Source of the DNA: Symsagittifera roscoffensis
Taxonomy: Eukaryota > Xenacoelomorpha > Acoela > Convolutidae
Direction: 5' to 3'
Length of the DNA: 64,000 nt
NCBI RefSeq assembly: GCF_963678635.1
Contig: NC_087069.1
Location: forward strand, 16,838,660 to 16,902,659
Numbering within the stretch: the first letter of the stretch is position 1; each line of letters begins with the position of its first letter. Positions 23,463 to 33,342 of the stretch are shown piece after piece. The notes under the pieces are model-generated. The model searched no databases and had not been told where the DNA came from. It was given only the letters and a program-made list of their open reading frames with translations. The translations under genes were made by a program, and so were the position numbers.

Positions 23463-23828
23463 ATGGACAAACGAAGATCATGTGTAAATTGCGAGTCAGC
23501 GGATCATCACGTGGCAGATTGCACGACGTACAAGCAGGGCATGAAGAGTCTGGGGTATGCACCGGATGAGGAAGATATGAGCCAGAGGGAAGAACACGAG
23601 TTCTATAGTGACTCGATCATCAAGATAGGTGCGAGGTGCTTCTTCTGCAACCAAGAGGGGCACTTCAGGATGGACTGTCCATTGTTTTGGGAACCAGTCA
23701 AGAACCAAAGTCATCCAAAACACGAGTTGGCGTTGGCGGCGGTGCAGAACCAGAGAAACAGACAAACTGAGTATGAAACAAAAAATTCGGAGGCACCGAG
23801 TGCGGAACTCTATCAACGAAGACTGTGA
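23463..23828 (+). CDS. gag: G1 nucleocapsid, two CCHC zinc knuckles
   Basis: Knuckles at 23481-23522 and 23637-23678, both CX2CX4HX4C, with an acidic spacer between. The frame is preceded by an in-frame stop at 23442-23444, so it was probably fused to capsid originally. Its stop overlaps the next frame by 4 nt. Confidence 0.88.
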   Translation: MDKRRSCVNCESADHHVADCTTYKQGMKSLGYAPDEEDMSQREEHEFYSDSIIKIGARCFFCNQEGHFRMDCPLFWEPVKNQSHPKHELALAAVQNQRNRQTEYETKNSEAPSAELYQRRL

Positions 23829-24991
23829 AAGCGGTAACGCAAGTCGGCAGTGTCTTGGAGGCCAAGGCCAAGAATTCTCTAGAGATTAATTATGAGAGAG
23901 CAACTGCAGAGGCAATCAACAAGGTGAAACAAGACCTAGCCACGAAGGAAATCGAGCAACGATTGAAACAGGAGATTGAAAAGCAGATTTTGAACGAGAC
24001 TTTAAGTAGGGCGGTGCCAATGCCAGAAGCCGAAATGGGAGCGACAAGGAGTGGGAATTGCAACACTCTGAAAAAATTCACGGGCAAGCCATTCGGCATA
24101 ACGAAGATTGGAGCCAGGATAATGTCAATAATCACTGTGGGTGGCCACGAAGTAACGAGGAACCTGAGCGAACCCAGCGATCAGAAAATAATGCACATTG
24201 ATGTGTACACAGATTACTTAAGTGCAATAAGTCCTTGGACAACTTCTAGAGCCGTGAGGTCACTACTCACAAGAGGTGGCAGCAAGTCAGTCCGCGTCGA
24301 GAACAGATACACGGAGGCTTACGGTCCGCATGAGGTGATGTTGAGCATAGACGGGATAAACATCTACACGAAAACCATGATAACATGTGACGAAGACCTA
24401 GCCGGACAGATCTACGTGGGCAAAGAGGAACTGGAAGTGAGATCGATTGGTCACTGCGCCATGTTGGAAGAAGATGCAATGCACATTGGGACGGAGGCAG
24501 ACGTATCAGCACCCGTGCTTGACATAAGCGGCAAGAAGACTCCGTTACGAGGTTTACTTGATACGGGAGCAGTCTTGAGTGTTATACCAATCGAAACATG
24601 GGAGCGAATGGGTTTCAACAAAGATGATTTGATAGACTCAAGAATACGCCTGTCAGCTGCTAACAAAAGGGCGCTGCGGGTAATAGGCAGAATACCAATA
24701 ATAGCCCTAAACCTGGGGGAACGCAACCTGTGGATGAGTTTTCTCGAGGTAGAAAACCTAGATGAGTCTGACCAATTCTGTTTAGGCAGAGACTTCATCA
24801 GGAACTTCGACGTAACGATTGGTTTAAACAATGTCATGTTCAGGATACGGAACCCGGATAGGAGGTACGCAATTAAACCGGTAAATTTAATAATGGCGAA
24901 TGAAAAAAAAGCACCGGTATTCTTGAGTAGGAGGGTGAGGCTGAAAGCGAACGAAGCGGCAATTGTAAGCTTGCGAATGATAAAATTATAA
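23825..24991 (+). CDS. pol: G1 aspartic protease with long N-terminal extension
   Basis: 388 codons. Residues 1-70 are charged and helical. A region follows with SIITVGGHEVTRNLS and YGPHEVMLSIDGI, then the protease core LLDTGAVLSVIP (catalytic DTGA at 24560-24571) and the distal block LGRDFIRNFDVTI typical of retropepsins. It cleaves the polyprotein. The frame uses GTG or an internal start because it overlaps the upstream stop, so translation by frameshift or readthrough from gag is likely. The stop at 24989 precedes more conserved linker sequence. Confidence 0.82.
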   Translation: MKAVTQVGSVLEAKAKNSLEINYERATAEAINKVKQDLATKEIEQRLKQEIEKQILNETLSRAVPMPEAEMGATRSGNCNTLKKFTGKPFGITKIGARIMSIITVGGHEVTRNLSEPSDQKIMHIDVYTDYLSAISPWTTSRAVRSLLTRGGSKSVRVENRYTEAYGPHEVMLSIDGINIYTKTMITCDEDLAGQIYVGKEELEVRSIGHCAMLEEDAMHIGTEADVSAPVLDISGKKTPLRGLLDTGAVLSVIPIETWERMGFNKDDLIDSRIRLSAANKRALRVIGRIPIIALNLGERNLWMSFLEVENLDESDQFCLGRDFIRNFDVTIGLNNVMFRIRNPDRRYAIKPVNLIMANEKKAPVFLSRRVRLKANEAAIVSLRMIKL

Positions 24992-27293
24992 TGAACTAAG
25001 TGACAACAAGCAAGTATGCATAGTCCCAAATCCTAAAAGTCAAAGTGCTGCTGTTTCAGGAAGATCCTTCTCGATAACCAAGAGCGGCCTCTGCGTCAGT
25101 GTCTTGTTGAATACTCTTGATATACCAATCACGATACAGAGGGGAGGAAGTTGGGATATGCTTTACCCGTGAAAACTTGATATGAAATGACTGAAAATCT
25201 AAAACAGAATGAAGTTGTTGATTGTCCAAATCATAAAGACAAAATTTGTATCTTGAGACGATTGAAGAAACTAAAAAGTTCATCAGGTCTCGTAAAATCA
25301 CTTAAGTCAGAGACAGATGATGGACTTTCGAGCTGTTCGAATTTTCCAGAAAGACTCACACTAGATGTAATCAGAGGGATAAACCGGTTCTACCAGAGAT
25401 AGAGCATTTAAGGGGCAAGATAACGGACAAACAGCTCGAATCCATCAAGGATGTACTGGAGCGTAATGAGGATGTTTTTTCGAAACATAAGGCAGACATT
25501 GGATGTTGCAATTTTGTTGAGCATGAAATAGAGCTTGAAGAAACTGCGGTACCGCACAGGGAGGGGGCGAGGTGCATGACCCCACACAAAGCGGATGCAT
25601 GTAGAAAAGAAATAAAGACCTTTCTAGAGTATGATATGATATAATCATCCAAATCACCGTTGGCGTGTGGAGTAATGATGGCCAAAATGAAAGGCGTCCA
25701 ATTGAGGTTTTGTTGTTACTTTCGGTATCTGAACTCCTTCACAGTGAAGGATGCCTATCCCATACCTAGAATTGATGAGAGCCTCTCGAAGTTAGGTGAT
25801 GCAAAATTTTTTACGACTCTTGATTTAGGTTCGGCTTTTTGGCAAGTCCCACTGAGGAAGCAGGACAGGGACAAGACAGGGTTCGCCTGCGATCTAAGAA
25901 TTTTTCAATGGAAACGGACGCCATTTGGTCTTTGCAATACCACGTCTACATTTTAACGGTTGATGGCACACGCATTGATAGGTGTGACAAAGAAGTACGG
26001 CAATTTGGTAATGTGCTACGTGGATGACGTGGTAATAGCGAAACCTACCACGTCGCTATACCACGCCTACCATGACGCCTATGTGCTATTACATCGAGCA
26101 ACTACACGAGGTGTTTGCATGCATGAAGAGGTCGGGGCTAAAGTGCAAACCATCAAAGTGCGAGATAAAATAATTGGAAAGGATGGTGGACAGACACGGC
26201 ATCAGACCAGATCCAGATGCAGTAGAAGCGGTTTTGACCTGGAAATCGCCAAAAACGGAACATCAGTTGATGAGCTTCCTGGGTTTTGCGAACTATTACA
26301 GGGAGTTCATCAAGGGCTACGCGGACAAAGTATACCCGATGCAACAACTAATGAGTCACAAAGTCAAGAGGTTCACGTGGAACAACGCGGCTGAAGAATC
26401 AAACCAGAGAAAACAGAAAGAGTTGTGCGAGGCACAGGTGCTAGGGATGCCAACAGAAAAAGGAATGTACGTGCTGGACACGGATGCATCGGTAGTCGCG
26501 ATTTCTGGCATTCTGCATCAAGAACAGGAATTAAATGGGAAGACAGTCTTAAGACCAATAGCGTACGGGAGTAAAGTTTTGAGTGATACGGAAATGAAGT
26601 ACGAGGCGCCCAAAGCAGAGACGATAGCGGTGGTTACTTTTTTTTGAGAAGTATAGAGTACACCTAGGCAGCGAACCATTCAAGTTGCGAGTCGACAACA
26701 GGGCATTCAGTTGGCTGAAAACGTACTCAATGGATCAGAGCTACATCGGGAGGTGGATAGTTCGCCTGGACGGATACAACATGATAATTGAGCATAGGAC
26801 AAGAGACGAACATCAAAATGCCGATAGCTTGAGTAAGAAAACGGAATTCTACGAGAGGCAGGAACAAAGAGAGGCAGATAGACCCGAAATCAAGGATGGC
26901 TTCTCCTTCATGGATAAGGAAACGTATGACAGTCTTCCACTCACGAGATGGCTCGACAAGTCAGGCAAACCGATAGAAGATCACACCGAATTACCAAAAG
27001 AACCTCCAGAGAAAACGATCTTAAAAAGAACCCGGGAGGTGCCGATGAAGATAATGCTGAAATCGAAGATTTTGAGGAAAACACTCAAGGCGAAAGGCTA
27101 TGATCTGAAACAAGTAGAGAAGGGAAGGGCAGAGATATACAAAGACCTGAGGAGATTACTCGAGAAACTAGCAGACGATAAACACGTGATTAATGAAAAT
27201 GCTAAGGAGGAACCGGAAGTCACGATACTAAGATGGAATGAAGCGGGTGGTGGCGAGGACTCCTTTCAAGAAAATCTGACGGGAAAGAAGTAG
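24992..27293 (+). pseudogene. pol: G1 reverse transcriptase and RNase H
   Basis: A protease-RT linker with QVCIVPNPKSQ and IQRGRKLGYALP (25013-25175) is followed by RT. Visible blocks are FTVKDAYPIPRIDESLSKLG, FTTLDLGSAFWQVPL, RTPFGLCN and catalytic YVDD at 26017-26028, then FLGFANYYREFIKGYADKVYP. RNase H starts with MYVLDTDASVVAISGIL (26467) and ends with RVDNRAFSWL and EHQNADSLSK (26685-26840). A long charged tail runs to 27293. Stops at about 25656 and 25956 and several frameshifts break it. Reads as Ty3/gypsy by block order and YVDD. Confidence 0.88.
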
Positions 27294-27934
27294 TGCAGTC
27301 ATTGGTTGATAAAATCCCTGATGACATACTTGAGCGGACTCGGGTTAGGAAAAAGAAAGTGACATTTAAGGAGGAGGCTGAACACCTTGGAATAGGTCAA
27401 GAGTCCGAGGAGTGGCCCACAGCGGAAGAAGATGCTGGAGAAGAAAGATTGTCCTGGGAGTGTGAAGAATGGGATGAAGATTCGGAGAAGAGCGGCGGTG
27501 ACCAAGATAGTCTATGCATTATACTGGCGGAAGAGAAGATGAGACACCGCACCAGGGAGCTACAGACGGATCCCTCCTCAGGAACGTACAACTTGGATCA
27601 GCAGGAAGTGCGAGGAGGTGAAGAACTTGAGAAAAATGCAGTATCGAGGAAACCGTTCAGGGAGCTATCGTGCAACTCAAATGTCAGAACGAACCTGGTG
27701 CCAGAAGATGACAGGAAGATCTTGTGGAGGATAGTATGCGTAAAGCTGAAGGATGACATCCACAACCCTGGGGAAATGAATGGTCAGATAATGGCACTAA
27801 GAGAATATGTCAAGGCGAGACATAGGCTGTCGGATTTAATACGGGCTCAGAAGAATGACAAGATGACAAGTAACCTCTCCAAATGGATCCGGACGGGGTC
27901 CAAAGAGAAGGGGGACCTGGAAGAAGACAGCTAG
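27293..27934 (+). CDS. G1 acidic linker between RNase H and integrase
   Basis: 213 codons starting just after the RNase H frame stop. It is very acidic in residues 20-110, followed by a basic helical C-terminus (LSDLIRAQKNDKMTSNLSKW). Together with the tail of the previous frame this makes a spacer of over 400 codons between RNase H and integrase, much longer than usual. I recognise no domain. It ends in TAG at 27932 and the integrase frame follows. Confidence 0.6.
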   Translation: MQSLVDKIPDDILERTRVRKKKVTFKEEAEHLGIGQESEEWPTAEEDAGEERLSWECEEWDEDSEKSGGDQDSLCIILAEEKMRHRTRELQTDPSSGTYNLDQQEVRGGEELEKNAVSRKPFRELSCNSNVRTNLVPEDDRKILWRIVCVKLKDDIHNPGEMNGQIMALREYVKARHRLSDLIRAQKNDKMTSNLSKWIRTGSKEKGDLEEDS

Positions 27935-29391
27935 AAGATCTTGAGCCAGTTCTATAAAGAAAGAATAGATTTACTCTACCACACAGCTGATGGGGTGGTA
28001 GCATGCAAGAGAAAAGATGAGGAGAAGATACTACACAAGCATAACCTCATCATACTGCCACAGTTGTATCAGACTGAAGTATTATTCAGATCGCATGATC
28101 AAATGGGGCACAGGGGATAGACAAGGTGCAACAAGAAATACTTCACAGGTTTGATTGGCCAGGATTAAGGAAAGCCTGCGAGAGATGGTTGAATGCTTGC
28201 CTGGCATGCCTGCAAGTGAAAGAGCCAAGGAAGATGAAGGTCTCACTCAAGTTTGTTGAGAGCTCGGAATTTAACGAAGTTGTGCAAATAGATCATCAAA
28301 AGTTCTACATGACAGAGTCGGGATACAACCAGATACTGGTCATAATAGATCACTTCACCAAGCTAGCAGAAGCGGTGCCGTGTCAGACAGCCTCGGCAGA
28401 GGAGACTTGTGACCACCTGATAACACATTGGATATCACGGTATGGTTGTCCCATGACATTTCAGTCGGACAACGGCAAATCCTTCGTGGGGGACCTTACG
28501 AAAGAATTGATGAAGAGGTCACACATAGCTCAAGCGCACTCAACGACCTACCATCCCCAGACCAACGGGTTAGCGGAGAGACAGAATAGAATGTTGGTGA
28601 ACATGCTGAGGGTGTACTGCTCACGATATACTGAGGGTATACTGACAGACTGGGATAAATATCTGCCGCAAGTGGTAGGGGCGTACAACAGTACGCAACA
28701 GTCAACAACAGGAATCAGTCCTTTCATGATGTTAACGGGCAGGGAAAGAGCAATGCTTCTAACATTCTTTTACCCGGAATAAGAAGGGAAAAAGACATCG
28801 CCTCAAGCTTATGTGAAAGAAGCGATCAAGAGACAGCAGGAACTAAACGAGCTCTGCAGGAGGAACACAGCGCAAGCACAAATGAGACAGCGGTAGAAAT
28901 ACGATGAGAAGATACTGCAAGCAAAACCATATGCAGTGAGCCAATACGTGTGGGTCTTCCGGAATCTTATACTTCCCAAGGGGACAAAGAAACTACTTAA
29001 GAATTGGAGAGGACCGTTCATGATAACGGAAGTACCCCAGCAAGGACGGTTCTACCGCTTGAGTACGGGGCGAGCAGCGCATTATGAAAATATGAAACCT
29101 CATGTCCCATCCCCAGAAGACTGGTGTGTACCGCAGAACATGGAGGGACTCGAGTACCTACTGGTGGAGCCAGCGTGTGAGTTGAACGAAAAAGGCACCA
29201 GAGAGAAAAATGATGGCAACGAGGGCTTGAGTTTGGACGAAAATGAAAAGATAGAAGCGAATTCAGAGGCGGAATCTTTTGTGGAAGAAGACTGGAATGA
29301 TCCGGAGCAGGCGAAGTGCCAAGGTGGGCGGAACCAGACTTGCCAGTACCAGCGCGAACTAGGAGTGGCAATCGCAAGCGGACAGGCATAA
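27935..29391 (+). pseudogene. pol: G1 integrase with GPY/F module
   Basis: The zinc-binding HHCC domain has RSHDQMGHRG (about 28092) and CLACLQ (28198). The catalytic core has D at 28291 (VVQIDHQKF), D at 28468 (FQSDNGKSF) and E at 28576 (NGLAERQNR), spacing D-x58-D-x35-E. The C-terminal GPY/F-type module KNWRGPFMITEV is near 29002. It inserts element cDNA into the genome. Stops at 28780 and 28894 and a frameshift near 28120 inactivate it. After the GPF module the frame extends about 120 acidic residues to 29391. Confidence 0.9.
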
Positions 29392-29446
29392 GGTACAATA
29401 GGTACGGGGATGACTTCTTGATTGATAAGATACAGCCTGACGAATT

Positions 29447-29956
29447 ATGCGAAGAGCTACAGAATTGGGCGAACTAGCAGCCGACGATGAATGGCAAATC
29501 ATCAACGACAGTGAACACTACCCGCTGGGAGACTACTCCACACCGGAACAAGAGAAGGATCTAGAACAGAGCGAGATAGAGAGGAGGGAAACTACAAACT
29601 TGAGAATATTAGAGTGGATGCTTGATGTCAAGAGCGGAACGGATGAGGGGCAAAGCATCCAACAAGTTGACGTGTCGGCGGAAAAACACGTAAGAACGGA
29701 AGATCCCCTCTTCGGTTGGACAGCAACAGAAAGGCCGCTCGAGATTCCTCCAGATAATTTAGACCCAGCATCATCGACGGGGACGTCGATAAATATTTTT
29801 GTCCGGGGAGTAAGGGTAGGACTTACCCACAGTGAAAGTTTGATGATAAAGAAACTCAAGAAAGTGAGAGAAACAAGTGAGCTGGAACTGGATGAGGAGG
29901 AGGGTGAGCCTACCATAGGGAGGAATTTCAAAACAAAACTTGAAATTCCGAATTAA
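29447..29956 (+). CDS. G1 acidic post-integrase protein, unknown
   Basis: 169 codons, acidic, with EEEGEP near the end and a motif INIFVRGVRVGLTHSESLMI. It ends one codon before the macro-like segment, so the two were probably one protein. Preceding sequence (29400-29447) reads YGDDFLIDKIQPDELCEEL in another frame, suggesting a lost junction with the integrase tail. No family recognised. Confidence 0.5.
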   Translation: MRRATELGELAADDEWQIINDSEHYPLGDYSTPEQEKDLEQSEIERRETTNLRILEWMLDVKSGTDEGQSIQQVDVSAEKHVRTEDPLFGWTATERPLEIPPDNLDPASSTGTSINIFVRGVRVGLTHSESLMIKKLKKVRETSELELDEEEGEPTIGRNFKTKLEIPN

Positions 29957-30410
29957 TACTCAGAGAACATCCTGGTTACGGACAGCGACTTCATCTTGTC
30001 AGACAGGACTAGCGCGATTTGTATAACAGCAGACATGAGCTTCAAATCAAGACTAGAAGCCGAATTCAGGAGAGAGTATCAAAACGTGGAGTTCCTATTC
30101 AGGCAGAGACCAGGGTTGGGAGGAATGGCTGCGCTTCCCCCATCAGTCTCACAGGTCCCGGGGAAGTATTTGTGCTTTCTGGTAACGAGGGTCAATGAAA
30201 GGAACACGATAGACCCTGAGCACGTGATGCTGGCACTAAAACGGCTGCGAGTTTTCATGGTTGAAAGAGGGATAATGGGGTGCCGGTCTATAACCCGAAC
30301 AGGGGCAAGTTGAGCCCAAGGGAACTGTATGCTGTCCTACATGTGATCTTCGCGGAAACGGTAATAATGGTACATCTACACAAGAAAAACTACTTGAGTA
30401 TCGCCTGAGT
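29957..30410 (+). pseudogene. G1 macro-domain-like segment
   Basis: It reads directly on from the previous frame after a single stop. The order fits a macro domain (ADP-ribose binding or hydrolysis): ICITADMSFKSRLEAEFRRE resembles the motif after the first strand that binds adenosine, then LGGMAALP, then KYLCFLVTRVNE (central strand), an ALKRLRVFMVERG helix and VYNPNRGKLSPRELYAVL, ending HKKNYLSIA. One frameshift lies near 30285. About 150 residues fits the domain. Macro domains in viruses can counter host ADP-ribosylation, but whether that applies here is inference. Confidence 0.65.
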
Positions 30411-30683
30411 CGGGTGCATTAGGGTCTCAAGTTGGGTATAAGGGAATCTCAAATTAGGTATTGGGGCACGAAGCAGGTAAATGGATTTAAAACGCAATTG
30501 GCATGACAATTAAATTTTAGAGAATTGACGGTGCTAAATTATGAAATTAATATGCACTTTCTTAAAACTCCCAGTTGAATTGTTTTAGTGAATTGATGAA
30601 AGAAAAATGTTTTAAACACAAAATTGAGGGGGGTTTAGGTTAGGAAGGAAACAAATGAGTCTAAAAATGGATCTTATTTTCAG
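30411..30683 (+). other. AT-rich intron-like spacer with 3' splice-site-like end
   Basis: No coding frame is seen. It is AT-richer than the flanking G1 coding sequence and ends in a pyrimidine-rich TCTTATTTTCAG at 30672-30683. It could be the end of an intron that places the downstream cargo on a spliced mRNA. Confidence 0.45.
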
Positions 30684-30699
30684 ATTGACTGGTTAAATC

Positions 30700-31054
30700 G
30701 AATTGACGGCCTAGCCACACTCATTCTGAAGATAAAGAAGATCCTGAACAAAGTTCACGATCAACAACGTTCGAAAGCAAATATTTCTCAAGTACTCAAG
30801 TTGGTGGGTACGGTAACGCTCAAATTGGCCGGTACGGTAACACTCAAGTTGGTTGGTACGGTAATACTCAAGTGGTTAATACGCAAGATCATCGAGAAAT
30901 CGTAGAAATGGCAGATCGATTTTGGAAATCCATGCCTGCTGCGCTTAAGAGGCTCACGCTCGACGAACCGTATAGACGCTTGAGGGACCTAGACTTCACC
31001 CAAGTGGATGAGAGGATGGCAGTGATGTTGAACGCCATTCTGCAGTTAGAGTAG
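30700..31054 (+). CDS. G1 small protein with YGNTQVG repeats
   Basis: Open frame of about 115 codons (usable start unclear). It runs SEDKEDPEQ..., then four imperfect tandem copies of YGN(T/A)Q(V/I)G(x) at about 30795-30880, then a helical C-terminus (MADRFWKSMPAALKRL, DERMAVMLNAIL) and stop at 31052. The repeat has a 27-bp period in DNA. Function unknown. Confidence 0.45.
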
Positions 31055-31297
31055 CAAGGTGAATGCAGGGAGTCCGCGACAGAAGCCGTCTTGATGGTCG
31101 GCTACACCACAGAGGGGATATATAATCAAGAACAGACCAGGTGGTTGTCCTGGAACGTGGATGGAGGTGTGAGAAGATTCGATCTGAAGAGAAATCCTGG
31201 CTTGAGCAACAACACTTAGTACGGCGCGGGAGAGTTCCCTTTGCCGACCAGACCACCGGCGAGATCCCCGGGCCAATCCACAAGCAAGCCACCTTCG

Positions 31298-33003
31298 ATG
31301 ATGCGAGCACAGCAAACGGAGGAGACATATCTTGACCTCAGTAGCCTGAAGAGGGAACTAGAGAGGGTGCAGAGGGAGAGGAATAAGGCGAACCTTGACC
31401 GGGATGGCGCTAAACTCGAGAGGGATCAAGCGAATCTGGAGAGAGACCAAGCGATCCTTGAAAGCGACCAGGCGTGGCGTGACCTTGACATAATAAAAGC
31501 AGAGTACCAGCAAGAACAGAAGGTACGAGAGAATGAGGCAAACTGCGAGCAATTGAAGTCAGAACTTGAAAAGATCCAGCAACGACAAAGAGAGTTCGAC
31601 AGACAGAAGGAAAAGGGAAGCAGTGCTGCGGAACGAGCGGCTGCAGGCTCAAGGCCGGAGTCACGCATGGCGGTGGAGGAGGCTCCTAGGTCGAGGGGAC
31701 GATTCATCTTAGACCGCGCGGCTCAAGAGCATATAAACGAGGGACTGGAAGGGTGGATACCACCCGAGCCAGCGTCCTCCATGCGTGGTTTGGAGGCGCA
31801 ACCAATACGTCCCCATATGGAAGTAACACTGCCAGGATATACCCCGAGCTCAACCCCGGGCAGTAGTCAAATGAGCGGGAGTTCGTCACGACTCAAGGAA
31901 CTGCAAGAGAGGTTGCAATTGGGAACCCGTGAAGTTACGATTAGATTGGAGCGACCCCCGACTTGGAGGGAACAACCGGTCAGAAGTAGGGTGATCGCAA
32001 GCTATAAGAAGAATACAGATGGCAGGTATCACAGGCACAACCGGATGGATTGGAACACGGCGCAGCGGGCGAGAAGAGATTGCTTCCATGACGCGTCCTG
32101 GGTTGAATATTACACACAGCCACGGATACCGGAGGGTGCAGTTCACCTGATTATAGGGGATAGTCGGATACGGGTGCTGACCCGGATCCAGTCGCATTGG
32201 CAGACTGGAGTCTTGAGTTTCTCTGGAGCCGCAAAGCCGCAGATGTTGGCGTCATTCGAGATGCTGGGGATGGTGAAGATATACACGGTGACATTGATGA
32301 TGGGGACCAATGACGTGTCCAGGGTTGAAGCAAGGAAGGTGTTGAGACTACATGACAAGATGAGTTGCATTCTGGAAGAGTTGCGGATCCAAATGGATCC
32401 CGCCATACTCACGATTTACACCATCCCGTATAACATGAAGAACGACCAACATGCGATGGAGATGAACGAAAAAGTGCGGACCTGAACGAAATAATCAGGC
32501 AGTTAAAACAGAGAAGCGTACTTCCCGTCAGGTTGTTGGACGTAGCGAAAATGATGGAACGATCCTTCCCGGAGGATGCGTCTTCGGACCGAATCCATTT
32601 TGATAGACCCAAGGGTGTGGAATGGCTGAACAATGTCTTCCAGAGGCACATAAGTATGCTAGAAGCGGATCTGCTCGAGACGGCCCAGTTCACCTTCGGC
32701 CCACCTCCAACGCCCCCTTTCTTTACCACAAGACCCCTGTCCAGTCGCCTGGGAGCGAGAGTTGACTCAAGAGGCAGCCCGAGAAGCAGCCGGACCGGAT
32801 TGCCAGGTTCCACGCCAATGGAAGCCGAGGGAGCCGAGTCATGGACGACCCAAAGTTCAGTGGTATCCTCGCTGGTGGTGGTGGACAGCAAGAGAGTGGA
32901 GAGACCAGCGGAGTCAAGCCGGACATGGTACCTGGAGAAGATCAAGGAATTAGACTTGGAGGATCTGGCATGCAGACTAGAGTTGGCGGAGGCCCTGGGC
33001 TAG
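31298..33003 (+). pseudogene. G1 coiled-coil plus SGNH-hydrolase-like protein
   Basis: The first frame (31298-32485) has a coiled coil in residues 10-110, with repeated LERDQA heptad-like units, then a P/S-rich linker, then an SGNH fold. Block I is LIIGDS (Ser at 32162), block II SFSGAAK, block III MMGTNDVSR (GTND at 32303-32314). A frameshift near 32475 leads to the second frame (to 33003) with block V SSDRIHFD (DRIH at 32587-32598). All four catalytic or oxyanion residues (S, G, N, D-x-x-H) are present. SGNH enzymes are esterases or acyl hydrolases, and related domains occur in ORF1 of CR1-type LINEs. The role in a Ty3 element is unknown. Confidence 0.75.
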
Positions 33004-33342
33004 GACTCAAGCACGTTTCACACGAGGACTTGAGCCGACACCACTGCGTGGTTAGGTTAAAGGCCCATGAGGCGCATTTCTCAAGAGTAAAGATGATGGA
33101 GACGGCTGTCCTGACTGGGGCCGCTCAAGTTTTTGGGAAGCTCAGGACTCATAGTGGAGCCTCCCAAGCACCGAACGAGTATTGCGAGAATCAGATTGGC
33201 AACTCCTGTGCAATTGAGGGTGGTAGATAAGCAACTGGAACCGGAAGAGATGGGGCTCCCCGTCGCCGCCTACGAGGGTGCAAAGTTGGCAGATGACCCG
33301 AGGTACGGGAAACCCTGTGGAAGCGCCCAGTTAGCCAAATGA
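32841..33342 (+). pseudogene. G1 linker between the two SGNH-like proteins
   Basis: Overlapping frames carry the coding signal: a Gly-rich stretch (32841-32980), LKAHEAHFSRVKMMETAVL (about 33060-33110), then a third frame (33133-33342) with IVEPPKHRTSIARIRLATPV. The third frame ends with an ATGA overlap onto the next start at 33339. The inverted block has a comparable stretch at 45145-45330. Frameshifts prevent a clear start. Confidence 0.4.

Larger units (their letters stand above)
17847..24685 (+). repeat. 6.8-kb tandem duplication, copy II
   Basis: Second copy of 11010-17846. Beyond 24685 the G1 element continues uninterrupted. The near-identity means a recent event, or an assembly artefact such as unmerged haplotypes. 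Confidence 0.9.

Noticed and set aside
4200..24700. Possibility that the 3.1-kb units are long LTRs of G1
   Set aside because: They are not found at the 3' end of G1, and a proper 215-bp LTR pair with TG...CA ends explains the element boundaries.
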